This document shows positions 40,301 to 49,908 of a stretch of 55,617 nucleotides of DNA, in pieces. Source of the DNA: CAYWRZ01 sp964460845 (GTDB lineage: Bacteria > Bacteroidota > Bacteroidia > Flavobacteriales_D > UBA2798); assembly GCA_964460845.1 (NCBI GenBank), contig CAYWRZ010000018.1, positions 1 through 55,617 on the forward strand, written 5' to 3'. Positions within the stretch are counted from its first letter, which is position 1; every line of letters starts with the position of its first letter. The position numbers and the translations under genes are program-made. The notes beneath the pieces are model-generated. The model saw only the letters and a program-made list of their open reading frames with translations. It was not told where the DNA came from and did no database searches.

Positions 40301-43300
40301 AAGCCTTTGAACCGCTCCGAAAAAGCTATCGTACGCAAATCCATATCGGCCGACACCGTCTGCCCGGCCAGCCCGTCGTCCAGATCCATGGCCTGCCAGA
40401 TACCCGAAGCATAATCAGCGTTACCGTCTAACGTAAAGCCGCTGCTGCGCAGCAGGGTTCCGCCGGTACCCACGATATAGCCGTTCAGATCGTCGTGAAA
40501 ATAAATGCCCTGCAAGTCTTCCGATGTGCCCGGGTTGGTTACCGTGCCCGGTGCCGGCAAGCTGCCGCTTTCGTCGCCGTAAAGCACTAATCCGCCCTCG
40601 CCCACGGCGATGAAAGCATCTTTTCTGGGGAACATACGCAAGGCCGTGAGCTGGCCCGCTATGCTGCTGTATGCGCTCACTTCATTCCAGTTATCGCCTG
40701 CATCTACAGTATAATACACCCGCGCCTGCGTACCATTGCCCCCCACGGCATAACCCGCGCCCGAACGCGAAAAAGCCACGTCGTAAAACGTCACGCCCGC
40801 CCCGGCATTCTCCTCTACCTGCGGTATGCCTCCGCCTGTCGTGCGGTAAATCAACCCGCGGCTGCCTGCAAAAACTCCCTCGCCATGATGGCTATACACG
40901 CCGTAAAGCGAAGGTACCACACCCGAATACGTGAGTGTGCCCGGCAACAAGGCCTGCCAGGTAGCGCCCCCATCGGCAGTATAACGCACGGTAAGCCGGT
41001 CGCCTACTGCATATCCATGCTGCGCATCGGTAAAATGCACGCTGTGCAAAGCCGGAGTAAACACCTGATGAATGCGCATCAGCACACCCGAGGTACCCGC
41101 CCGTAATACACGCCCCTGATCGCCCACTACCAGCACATCGGCCGAACCCGGACGGAAACTCACACCACGCAGGTCGCTACCTACACCGGCAGAAGTTACC
41201 AGCACCGCAGGAGAAGCCGTGGTAAAATCGGCTATGCTTATCGACTGTCCACCGCTACCCACACCCACAGCGGCATTACCCACCGCTATCAGGTCATAAA
41301 GGGTAGCAGTACCCGACCAAACCAAAGGTTGTGTGGTATTCGTGCTCAACTCAATACGCTGCAATACACCCCCTTCGCCGCCGCTAATCGCATAAGTACC
41401 CGCAGCGTTAAATTTCACGGTGTACATGGTGGCACGCGAAGCCAGCGCTTTCTCTTCCCAACTGCCGCTGCTGTTTACATAATACCGGCCGTTATCGGCC
41501 AGCGCATAAAGCGTGGTATTGATCGGTTCATATTCCACAGCGGTAAAGCCCAAAGGCGCCAGCTTATCGGACAGATCGGTCCAGCTTATACCGGTAGGCG
41601 AGGTATCATCGTCTAACTCGCCACGTACCACATTGCCTGCTGCCCCTACGGTAAGCAGCTCCGGTACGCTGCCCGTATGGCGATACTGCATACGATGTAC
41701 CGAATAAGGCCCCGTACCGCTGCTGCCCAGTGCCGAAGCCGAAGAAGCTGCCGTACCCGAGGGCAATGTAATGCGATACACATCGCCCGAAGTTTCGTCA
41801 AAAGCCAGGGCATAGTCTTCTCCCTCCACATAAGTCAATGCGGTAAAATACGCGCCCGATACGGTGATAGGCGCCGTGCTGAATACGTTGGCGGTAGATT
41901 TGAAAAGGCCATACAGATTACCCTGCGTCGTCAGCAGCACGCCCGACAAGGCAAAGCTCGAAGGGTCACTACCTACAGCCCGCACGGCAAGCCCGCGCAA
42001 GGCGTTATCACTACCCAACGCGCTAAGCGATACGGGGGTCCACAAGGGTACCGCCTCCTGCACATCGCGGTTGTAGTACAAAGCGCCGTTATCGCCTCCC
42101 GCTAATCCGGGTATGCGGGCACCTACCGCTCCGGCCCAGCTTGCATACAGCGCATCGGATCCCGGTCGGTTAAGGGGTACGATGCCAAATGGCTCACCTG
42201 TGGCCAGCAGCACACGATCGACCGTACCCTCTTCTCCCACTGCCATCAGCTTGCCTGATTCGTAGGGCACAAGATCATGATAATAAGTTTGCGCATCGCC
42301 CAGCAACTGCCAGGTAGCACCTGCATTGCCCGTGCGGTATAATCTTCCCTGACCGGGTATTTCTTCAATAAGCCCCACACCTTCGTCGGCATTGAGGTAA
42401 TACAAGGCGGTAAATGTACCGTTCACATCGGTAGCCAGGCTACTACGCTGCGAAGCCCCCACGTCGGTCAGCGCCACCGCACCACCCGAGCCGCCGGTAT
42501 AATACACGTCGCCCCCGGCATAAGCCAGGGCATACAAATCGTTGCCTGTAAAAGCAGTTTGCTCCGTCCAGCTCAATCCGTCGGCGCTATGATAGATACG
42601 CCCGCGCTCGGCAGCCGTGGCCGAAAGTTTATGACGCGCCACCGCCACATACCGGCTATACCCTTGATCGTAAGTAACCGAACTCACCCTGAAATGTCCC
42701 CCCGAGCTAAAGCTGCTGTTAGGCATAGGTGTACCTAAGCTAAGGCTGATGCCTCCCGAAACGGCTACCGAAATATTGCTTTCGCCCACCAGCACTCCGG
42801 TAGTAGGATTTTCAAAGTACAAATCGTACAAATCCCAGCCTATATCGGCCTGGTAAGTATGCAGCATATCCCAGGAACTACCACCGTTTTCGGTCTTGAG
42901 CAGTACGCCTTTTTCACCCACCGCATAACCGATGCTCGTATTGGCCATCTGCACTTTATGCAGGGTTACGCCGAGCAGATCGTTCACGCGTTTCCAGGTA
43001 GCGCCCCCATCGTCGGTACGGTACAGCAAACCTCGCTGTTTACCGCCTGTGGTGATATGCCCCGTCAGATAGCCCTGCTGCCCGTCCACAAATTGCACAC
43101 GGGTAATGGTCATGCCCGGGTCAAGCCCCGAGGCAAGGCTCGTCTCCCAGATATTCATCTTCTCGTGGTCGGGTAAGCTTTGCTGCACTAATTGGTTCAG
43201 GCTGTTGTAGCGATAAGTGGTGACAAGCTGGTGCCGTGTAAATACGGTTTGCGTGCCGTAATAGCGGTCGTTCGCCACTTTCAGCGCATCGTCCGAAGCG

Positions 43301-46300
43301 GGAGAAGTAATATCCAGCGGGCGCACTCCTTCGGGCGGAACGGTTCTCACTAAGTTACCCGCCTGATCGTAATAATACAAGGTAAAATGGTATTCTTTGT
43401 CGGTATAAGCCGCCGTAAACGTTTCAACCGCACCTAAGCAATGCCTGCGGTAAGCTGCCGCTATCAAAGTAGTCTGCTCCTCCACATAACGGCTATACGC
43501 TTCTCGCGCATTGAGCAGGGCGTTTTCTTCCAACTGCTGCGCACAGGGATCGGTATAGGTTATCGAAGGCATCACCACAGCGCCGTCGAGCACGTTCGAA
43601 GCGGGCTTACACCGGGGTCTCACACCTCTGCTTTCACAATATTGCGCAATGTCGAGCAGCGCTTCCACATCGTCGGGTACATACAAGCCCTGTATGTAAG
43701 CATACAGGTGTAAATTGTAGCCTTCTACACAATAACAATAGCCCTCTACGGTAAAATATTCAGGCCCGTAAATCTCGGTAATGAGCGGCAGGCTGTTCAG
43801 GTCGGCATAATCGTTATACTGATTCACCGCTTCGGTGTACCATTCATACACCAGCGCACAGGGATTCTGTCTCAGCCAGGGTTGCTCTACATACATTTCC
43901 AGCTCCTCTTCTTCCAACGCAGGTATCGCTGCAAAAGGAATAATTTCGGAAGGATCTTCGGGCAAACCGAATGCCTCGGCGGTTTCACAATGCATACACT
44001 GCGCCAATGGCAAACAGGAATAGCCGTAAATGGTATCTGTCTCCATACCACTGCCCGTATCGAAAGTAGCCACCATTTTAAACCGGTGGTAATAATTATC
44101 GGCCTCAGGCTCGCCATCCATCATAAAGGCATCGACAGATACTATCGCATCAAGGTGAATATCGGCCGTCGTGGTTTGTGTATAAAGGTAAAACGCGCAG
44201 CCGTCGGTATCAAAATCGAGACGCTCGTGATAGTCGGGGCCGGTATTATCGGGGGTGTAAGTTCCGTCGGTAACGGAACCTAAATACGCTTCGAGCCTTC
44301 GGCTGTAATAAAAGCTCTGCGCCAGATCAGGATCGGCGGTAAACGAGGAAACTACAAGCCTGTCGCGCAGCACGTTTTCAAAATCGTTAGCCAGCTTGTA
44401 AGGATCACCCTGACAGGAAATCGGATCGGCCATTTCACATTCGCCCATCGGGAGTCCGGTTAAGGTGCTGCCGTCGTAATGCACAGCGCTACCTCCCAGC
44501 TCGACCAGCACATCGCCGTTCGCATCGCGGGCTTCTACCCTAAAGTAATGCTGATAATTGCTGCGCATCGCGGTAAAGCCGCGCGCCAAACTCAGGTTAG
44601 CCAAATTAAACCCAGAAGGCAGTGTTTGAAGAATAGCAAACTCAATATACTGCGAGGTATTATTGGCATCGTAAATACGCATGGTATGCGTACCGGTATT
44701 GTACGTCCATTCGAGCGCATTATGGGGCGTACCCAGTGTATTGCGAATACGGGGTGTTACAAAATCGGCATAATTGCCCGGTGCTTCTAACGAAATCGCC
44801 GTACCCTGCAAATCGCTGTTCAGCGCCAGGGCCGATAGCAACAGCTCCACATCGCGCGAAAAATCGTTGGCCGTGCATTCTTCCGGAAACGTGCATACCG
44901 AAGCATCGCCTACCGAAGAACCTTCTATCCACTGGTAGCTCGTCACGCCGCCAATCACCACTTTGGCTTTTATTTTGAACTTATAAGGAAAAATAGTGTT
45001 GGCTCCCGCACCAAATTCAAAATCGGTAAAGGCCACGATGTCGGACCAGTTGATCGAAAGTCCCGTTTTATCCAGGGCCGAAGCAGCTACCGGCCCGACC
45101 ACCACATTGCTGAATACCACCACCAGCACATCGGCCGAAGGTTGCGTAGCTTCCCAATCGAGCGGATAAGTCGTAACCGGAACGGGTGGAGCAAAGTTGT
45201 AAGTGGCCATATAAAATCCGCCGTAAGCCGCATACCCGCCCAAAGGTTCGGAAGCCGCCGTCAGTTTCCCGGCCGCTGCCAGCTCGCTCATCAGCTCAAG
45301 TGTGGTAAACGCCACCGGACAAAGTCCGGTCTGCATATACACCTGATAAGCCTGCTGCTGCGGACTTGTGCTGCTACCCGGCAGATTTTCGCCCCGCACA
45401 AAACGCACCTGCTTATTGGCATAAAGGTGTCGCGTATGCGTGCCGCAAGGTTGCCGCAAGGAAAAATAAGGTTGATCCAAAAAGGTAGGCGGGGCAGACT
45501 GGGTCAGCATGCCGCTTGTAAAAGCGTCGTACTTGTCGTTCCCTATGCAGTGGTTAAGTCCGTAACACGAGCTGCGGGAATATGCATCGGCTATCGAGTC
45601 TTGCGACTGCCGCTTGAGCGAAAGGTAATAGCTCTTGAAAATATTCCATTCCTTATCGCGCAGCGCATCGTTTTCGGCAGGACTGTTGCCCACCACATCC
45701 AGCCCGAAATCGAAACAATCGGGAGTAAGCGTGCCGCCCATAACCGGGCAACGTGCTGTTATGGCTGCCATTTCTGTCAGGTGAAAAACCAGCGCGCCCT
45801 CGGGCGGATAATTTTCATACTGCCAGGTAAAATTATCGACAAAGGGTTGCCCGAACACCGAGCCGCTTGTCACAAACGGATCATAAATATGAGTGCCGCC
45901 GTCGTCAAAAAAATCGTACACCCGATCGCTGGCATTGGGAAGCGAAGCATATCCGGGCGGGATAAAGCCCGCCGCCATCGCATCAGCCCAGGTGGCAGCG
46001 CCTTGCATACGCGCATCGAAATCGTCGCTGCTTCGATTATCGTCGCCCTGTATTTCTCCGTATTTACGACAGGTTTCGTAATAGCAATATTCGGGGTGAT
46101 AGCTTATTAATCCGGCGGCCCACTCGTCGCGAAACAGCGTCACAAAATCGAGCAGGGCATACAGGTTTTCGGGATACGTCTCCCAGCCGTTGCCATCGGC
46201 CGAAGCAAATACCTGATTCACATCGAGCACCTGCGGCAGGTAATTCCCACCGTCGGGCGACACGTTCACCGTAGCACGCGAACCGTCGGCATTGAGGTAA

Positions 46301-48858
46301 TAGGGATACACGACACCCTGGTATTCCGTTTTCGGATTACGCCAGTACCCATTTCCCGAAGGAGAATTAGCCGGAAGCTGATTACTGATGTTCAGCACCG
46401 AAAGCGCATCGCTGCCCGCCGAAATTTCTTCCGGGTTCACATAGCCGTATCCCGCGTACTGGCCACCCGGGCGCATATCGGCCAGCAGCTGACGATACGT
46501 TAGCGCACACCAGCTTTCTGCCACCTTACAGCTCTGCGCACACTGCGCATACAGCACCTCATATTCGCCTGCGCTGCCTCTGCCCTTCGCCACAAAAGCA
46601 TCGCGAGTGCCCAGGTTTTCCAGGCATTCTTCACAATCGATCGCACAGCCCGAATAGTCGAGCGCACCGAGGTATTCCTGCTCAAAATCTTCGAGCGTAA
46701 GCGCACAGGAATTGTATTCGGGATCGAGATATAAAGCCACATAATGCGCCACAGCCGGTTCGTAAATACGAAGTACCTTACTTACCGTGTAAGCGCCTTC
46801 ACTAAGAAAAATCGTTTGTTCGTATGCCGGAGACAATTCATAATCACCGTTACATTCGGTACTGAACACAATCTGATCGTTACCGTCGATGGTAAACTGC
46901 CCCACCACGCGCTGCACCGGCTCTTCGTCTTCTTCGGCATAATTGACACCGCATTCGTCGGTAATGCGAATTTCCAGTTCATACACGCAGCTAAAGCAAA
47001 TTTCTTCGTCTAAACATTCGTCCGAAAAGGGCGCTACAGTAAATTCGTAATCAAACACATAATTACCGGCGAACGGCACCAGCAATTCTGTACTGAATAC
47101 CAATGCAGAAGAATCGGTATCGGGATAATTCACGCGGCTTGCTCCCTCCGCATCGCGGGCAAAGAGATCTACAGTTAAAGCAGTAGCTGCGCTGCTTTCG
47201 GAAGCAATGGCCTCCATACCCGGAGCCGCATCGCCTGCCAGCGCAGTAGCCACCACACGCCCCTCCTGATCGAGGTACGACACGCTTACCTGGCCGTTGG
47301 GATCGACCACCACATTTTTCTTATAATGCGCCGCATCGCCCACCTCGTTGCCAAACAAGCGATCGAGCTGCAACTGATTGGGCTGACCGTAATAATACTT
47401 CGTCTCGTGACCGCTGCCCAACTGAAATTCTTCGCCTACGCCCCCCTGTCGCCGAATACGACCTGTATTGTCGGGCGTATATTCTACCTGCGTAAAAGGA
47501 TACAGTTTTGCATCGGGTACATACGATTGAAACGCATCCTGATGGGCATTATCGGGCGAATAATACCGCGAAGCACCGTTTTGTGTACCCATGGTGCCCG
47601 CCTCAACGCCACATTCGTTGGCATTACCCAAATCAAAATCTTGGCGCGAATACCCATCGCCAGAAGCATTCACATTAAATTCGGGATAGTACCGCAAAGA
47701 AGCCACTGCCAGCGATTCGGGCTCTACCGGAGCAGGAAGCACCGTTACGGCAGGACGCCCCTGGTAATCATAAACTGTTTCGCCTACAATCACGTTTTCG
47801 TCGGTGTTGATACGCGTCACCGTTTGACGACTGCGCAAACTCCCATCGAAATAACTCACCACTTCTTTCTTTTTACCCTCTTCGGCAAAAGTGGTCGTCA
47901 CCTGCCAATTTTTATCCGCCTCATGCGCATCATCCACATAAATGCGTGAGGTAACCAGCGATGCATCGGCGCCCGCATCGGGCGCGTTCCACACACTGAA
48001 AATATAGTTACCGGACTGACCCACAGCCCTCACCCGGAACAGCACATAACCCCTGTCGAAAAGCAACGGAATACGATAAGTAGTGCCTGCCGTTTCTATG
48101 CGAGTGCTATTATGCTTAAAATCGAAAGCCAGCGAAGATACCGGCAGCGGACTGCCTAAGGTGGTCGAATAATCGTTGACAAAAGTCCATTCGAGGTGAT
48201 AATAATCGGCCGCAAGCTGCGGATTCCAACTGACGGAAATTTCATCGTCTGTACCGTCATCGTCTATATCAAGCAGCGTAATAGCACTAAAAATAAGCGG
48301 GGTATTGACCGTAGAGGCAAAATCATAATCCCTATACACCTGTATCCGGCTTTCTATGTAAAGATTAGCCGGGAGCGTGCCGGTATTCAACCCATTTATC
48401 TCCGTAATTTTTACCGTAAAACGATAGGCATCAAAAAAAGAATACACCTGCTTATCACGAATCACCGCAGACGAAAAAGGATCGTACCGCACCTCCAACT
48501 CCTGGTACAACACTCCCGTCGAAACGTCGGCCGCATCGAAAGTTTCTATTTCCAGTAATACTACCGTAGTAAAGGCTGCCCCAAAATACTTCGGATAATC
48601 CCAGTCCACCCCCAACGTAATCCGGTTTTCTACGCCATAATCGGTAAACGACCCGGTTTTGGGTGTAATTTCCACTTCGCTTTCGGCCGCAGGAGTACCT
48701 ATCGTAACAGGCGTACCCGAGGGATAAACCGTCCGGATAACCTGCGTAACCGGAGGCAGCTCTATCGCGCCGGCACTTGAAAAAAATACAGCAGAAAATA
48801 ATAGCAGCAGCCACATCCTCCTGCCGAACGCTGAATAAACCATACCTGAGTTTCTCAT
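37387..48858 (-). CDS. Giant secreted Rhs/YD-repeat protein with internal YCF48/BNR-like repeats
   Basis: 3823 residues. A signal peptide (about 15-31, WLLLLFSAVFFSSAGA) is followed by fibronectin-like and Rhs-associated segments (to about 1890). From about 1900 to 2865 lie repeated blocks of the type YRTDDGGATWKRV and GYAVGEKGVLLKT, the YCF48/BNR beta-propeller signature. YD repeats (YDALGRVYEAGE, KYDSDNRITEVQTSRD) and the Rhs core, with YSPFGVALDNRNFSSEEYRY, run to about 3598 and end at DPDG. The tip (about 3599-3823) has WFWEKSNIRQARKLAKATGG, a hydrophobic pretoxin-like part (GLNPLVSVPNALSVLTTDED) and a short charged end, without any nuclease motif I know. Rhs cores form a hollow shell around the tip. 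It is the third visible gene of its operon. Confidence 0.93.
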   Translation of the reverse strand: MRNSGMVYSAFGRRMWLLLLFSAVFFSSAGAIELPPVTQVIRTVYPSGTPVTIGTPAAESEVEITPKTGSFTDYGVENRITLGVDWDYPKYFGAAFTTVVLLEIETFDAADVSTGVLYQELEVRYDPFSSAVIRDKQVYSFFDAYRFTVKITEINGLNTGTLPANLYIESRIQVYRDYDFASTVNTPLIFSAITLLDIDDDGTDDEISVSWNPQLAADYYHLEWTFVNDYSTTLGSPLPVSSLAFDFKHNSTRIETAGTTYRIPLLFDRGYVLFRVRAVGQSGNYIFSVWNAPDAGADASLVTSRIYVDDAHEADKNWQVTTTFAEEGKKKEVVSYFDGSLRSRQTVTRINTDENVIVGETVYDYQGRPAVTVLPAPVEPESLAVASLRYYPEFNVNASGDGYSRQDFDLGNANECGVEAGTMGTQNGASRYYSPDNAHQDAFQSYVPDAKLYPFTQVEYTPDNTGRIRRQGGVGEEFQLGSGHETKYYYGQPNQLQLDRLFGNEVGDAAHYKKNVVVDPNGQVSVSYLDQEGRVVATALAGDAAPGMEAIASESSAATALTVDLFARDAEGASRVNYPDTDSSALVFSTELLVPFAGNYVFDYEFTVAPFSDECLDEEICFSCVYELEIRITDECGVNYAEEDEEPVQRVVGQFTIDGNDQIVFSTECNGDYELSPAYEQTIFLSEGAYTVSKVLRIYEPAVAHYVALYLDPEYNSCALTLEDFEQEYLGALDYSGCAIDCEECLENLGTRDAFVAKGRGSAGEYEVLYAQCAQSCKVAESWCALTYRQLLADMRPGGQYAGYGYVNPEEISAGSDALSVLNISNQLPANSPSGNGYWRNPKTEYQGVVYPYYLNADGSRATVNVSPDGGNYLPQVLDVNQVFASADGNGWETYPENLYALLDFVTLFRDEWAAGLISYHPEYCYYETCRKYGEIQGDDNRSSDDFDARMQGAATWADAMAAGFIPPGYASLPNASDRVYDFFDDGGTHIYDPFVTSGSVFGQPFVDNFTWQYENYPPEGALVFHLTEMAAITARCPVMGGTLTPDCFDFGLDVVGNSPAENDALRDKEWNIFKSYYLSLKRQSQDSIADAYSRSSCYGLNHCIGNDKYDAFTSGMLTQSAPPTFLDQPYFSLRQPCGTHTRHLYANKQVRFVRGENLPGSSTSPQQQAYQVYMQTGLCPVAFTTLELMSELAAAGKLTAASEPLGGYAAYGGFYMATYNFAPPVPVTTYPLDWEATQPSADVLVVVFSNVVVGPVAASALDKTGLSINWSDIVAFTDFEFGAGANTIFPYKFKIKAKVVIGGVTSYQWIEGSSVGDASVCTFPEECTANDFSRDVELLLSALALNSDLQGTAISLEAPGNYADFVTPRIRNTLGTPHNALEWTYNTGTHTMRIYDANNTSQYIEFAILQTLPSGFNLANLSLARGFTAMRSNYQHYFRVEARDANGDVLVELGGSAVHYDGSTLTGLPMGECEMADPISCQGDPYKLANDFENVLRDRLVVSSFTADPDLAQSFYYSRRLEAYLGSVTDGTYTPDNTGPDYHERLDFDTDGCAFYLYTQTTTADIHLDAIVSVDAFMMDGEPEADNYYHRFKMVATFDTGSGMETDTIYGYSCLPLAQCMHCETAEAFGLPEDPSEIIPFAAIPALEEEELEMYVEQPWLRQNPCALVYEWYTEAVNQYNDYADLNSLPLITEIYGPEYFTVEGYCYCVEGYNLHLYAYIQGLYVPDDVEALLDIAQYCESRGVRPRCKPASNVLDGAVVMPSITYTDPCAQQLEENALLNAREAYSRYVEEQTTLIAAAYRRHCLGAVETFTAAYTDKEYHFTLYYYDQAGNLVRTVPPEGVRPLDITSPASDDALKVANDRYYGTQTVFTRHQLVTTYRYNSLNQLVQQSLPDHEKMNIWETSLASGLDPGMTITRVQFVDGQQGYLTGHITTGGKQRGLLYRTDDGGATWKRVNDLLGVTLHKVQMANTSIGYAVGEKGVLLKTENGGSSWDMLHTYQADIGWDLYDLYFENPTTGVLVGESNISVAVSGGISLSLGTPMPNSSFSSGGHFRVSSVTYDQGYSRYVAVARHKLSATAAERGRIYHSADGLSWTEQTAFTGNDLYALAYAGGDVYYTGGSGGAVALTDVGASQRSSLATDVNGTFTALYYLNADEGVGLIEEIPGQGRLYRTGNAGATWQLLGDAQTYYHDLVPYESGKLMAVGEEGTVDRVLLATGEPFGIVPLNRPGSDALYASWAGAVGARIPGLAGGDNGALYYNRDVQEAVPLWTPVSLSALGSDNALRGLAVRAVGSDPSSFALSGVLLTTQGNLYGLFKSTANVFSTAPITVSGAYFTALTYVEGEDYALAFDETSGDVYRITLPSGTAASSASALGSSGTGPYSVHRMQYRHTGSVPELLTVGAAGNVVRGELDDDTSPTGISWTDLSDKLAPLGFTAVEYEPINTTLYALADNGRYYVNSSGSWEEKALASRATMYTVKFNAAGTYAISGGEGGVLQRIELSTNTTQPLVWSGTATLYDLIAVGNAAVGVGSGGQSISIADFTTASPAVLVTSAGVGSDLRGVSFRPGSADVLVVGDQGRVLRAGTSGVLMRIHQVFTPALHSVHFTDAQHGYAVGDRLTVRYTADGGATWQALLPGTLTYSGVVPSLYGVYSHHGEGVFAGSRGLIYRTTGGGIPQVEENAGAGVTFYDVAFSRSGAGYAVGGNGTQARVYYTVDAGDNWNEVSAYSSIAGQLTALRMFPRKDAFIAVGEGGLVLYGDESGSLPAPGTVTNPGTSEDLQGIYFHDDLNGYIVGTGGTLLRSSGFTLDGNADYASGIWQAMDLDDGLAGQTVSADMDLRTIAFSERFKGFAGGQYDGSAAYQRRLHDESEIYSVRFWYDRLGRIVLSQNTKQYKVQRYSYTLYDALGRVYEAGEKEENASGALFASIFGTVVNNYYTPQVLDDTKLQAWIDEGSGARREVTRTWYDVVRYTDFADVFGFYTGHHRKRISTVTYEDLYDDDEETYDYATHYGYDIHGNVRYLVQDNLKLATAHVSLEEEQRYKLMLYNYDLISGNVHQVNYTSLTGGDGFAHRYKYDSDNRITEVQTSRDWVSWDRDAKYFYYAHGPLARVELGDLQVQGVDYVYTLQGWIKGVNSNTLEIARDPGNDSDPNGVNKHFAKDVYGYSLGYFAGDYAPINPGKTGTNSFYASTAGSDLEAARNNLYNGNIGSMVTTITNPSTRDILPQGTAYKYDQLNRLLESKAFTNLDVGDNEWQSGSSYTGRYHNLFSYDANGNILTQLRKDASGASIDELTYRYAKDLSGNVLQNRLYHVNDVVNPADYGDDIDDMGLFEDDLNLINSDNNYGYTEIGELKFDKQEEIAEIRWRVDGRVKEIIRDPLSTKKNLKFDYDPMGHRIAKHIYDTEDNWEKSVYYVRNAQGQVMAVYEYTSDEIEETESYKLKEQHIYGSSRLGMDTREIELIGYEYPTEMYRELGYKQYELSNHLGNVLAVVTDKKIPQDEDEDEEVDGYLVHILSSVDYSPFGVALDNRNFSSEEYRYGLQGWEKDDEISGVGNSYTTFFRQHNPRLGITWSRDPKSQYASPYIMLGNSPVNGLDPDGAWFWEKSNIRQARKLAKATGGEFEKWRGTDGKRYASVSFSQVKEHTGTSNIDGSEILDEQHFTSYVFKPGEDRSELLMKAGVGMYSAMRASATGFGSRLKWMFKSGDAWVYGWGEYSRGGQAPGVVKAIAGLNPLVSVPNALSVLTTDEDIYGVEASSTTDKVLAGAALIAPFSPGANTSKALLGKEAAGKVVDGVNTAVQASNDAGLLDPIKTQKSDSTKKE

Positions 48859-48926
48859 AACATATCTATTTCGGTTTCCCGGATAACTATCGCCTTTGGC
48901 TTACTTTCTTTGTCGTAAAAAACAGC

Positions 48927-49904
48927 TCACTTCTTTACCACGCTCGTTTTCGTTTCCTGAATGGTCATTATACCCCGTTCGGTTTCTTTTTTAATCCGAA
49001 CCAGCTTGCCTTCTTCGTCGTATTCGTAAAATGTGGCATAGTTGCGCTCATCCAATTCGGCTGTAAGCCGCAAGGTCACAGGATCGTACACGTAAGTCTT
49101 CATGCTCCCGTCGAAAGGATGCACGCGGATGTCGTCGAACAAACAATCGCCCGTCGTACAGCTCAGCACAAGGTTAAAAGAGGTGGCGCCTGAAGGCACT
49201 TCAAACTCGGCTTCGATGCGCTGCCAGCCTTCGATAATCAGTCCTTCGGGGCCAAAAGGCCCTTCCGTTTGAGACAGGTTGGGAAATTCGACCGAAACCC
49301 GAGGATATTCATAGTAGGTCCGATCCAGAGCAGCACCGTCTTCTCGCACCCACACGCTGAGCAGGTATTTAACACCCGGTTCGGGCGCGAAAGATCCGAC
49401 ACAGCTTTCGCAGCCCAGCTCAAAACAGGAAAGACGGCCGCCGGGTGTACTCAGGGCAATGTAAGAGCTGCATACCTCCGGAGTCTCCACCCTGAAATAA
49501 TAATACCCCGGCATGAGCTCACCTATCAGATCGCCAGTGCTGTAGAGCGTATCGGGCGTAGTGTATTCAAAATGTACATCCGTTTCTTCCTCATGCACTT
49601 CACAAGCGTTGTAAGGCAAAGGCGGATGAAAAGGGCCGTAGATGCTAAAGGTGGTGAATCCCGCCGGACTATAAACCTGCAAGTCGGGCAGGGTATCGGT
49701 TATTTCGAACATAAACCAGTATCCTCCGTCTCCACAGTGCGGAGGCGGCAACAAAGGGTAATACTGTGTATATTCTTTTGTGATTTCACTGCAAAAGAAT
49801 ATAGGCTCCTCACAATTCCAGGATTGAGCCTGTACGGATGAAGGCCGGCAAAAGCCACAGACCAGCACCACCAGAAAAATAAAATGCTTGTTCATACTCC
49901 TCAT
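48927..49904 (-). CDS. Secreted carbohydrate-binding-like protein with YD-like C terminus
   Basis: 325 residues from ATG 49904 (MRSMNKHFIFLVVL). ATG 49895 is equally possible, and the longer form from 49979 would run into the upstream gene. After a signal peptide, residues about 25-160 form a cysteine-containing beta domain. A jelly-roll segment (about 175-265) resembles CBM4/9-type carbohydrate-binding modules (FNLVLSCTTGDCLFDDIRVH). The end, KTYVYDPVTLRLTAELDERN and YATFYEYDEEGKLVRIKKET, is YD-like. It lies 4 bp past the preceding gene and 68 bp before the Rhs gene, so the three are one operon. A surface accessory to the Rhs shell is inferred. Confidence 0.85.
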   Translation of the reverse strand: MRSMNKHFIFLVVLVCGFCRPSSVQAQSWNCEEPIFFCSEITKEYTQYYPLLPPPHCGDGGYWFMFEITDTLPDLQVYSPAGFTTFSIYGPFHPPLPYNACEVHEEETDVHFEYTTPDTLYSTGDLIGELMPGYYYFRVETPEVCSSYIALSTPGGRLSCFELGCESCVGSFAPEPGVKYLLSVWVREDGAALDRTYYEYPRVSVEFPNLSQTEGPFGPEGLIIEGWQRIEAEFEVPSGATSFNLVLSCTTGDCLFDDIRVHPFDGSMKTYVYDPVTLRLTAELDERNYATFYEYDEEGKLVRIKKETERGIMTIQETKTSVVKK

Positions 49905-49908
49905 TTTT

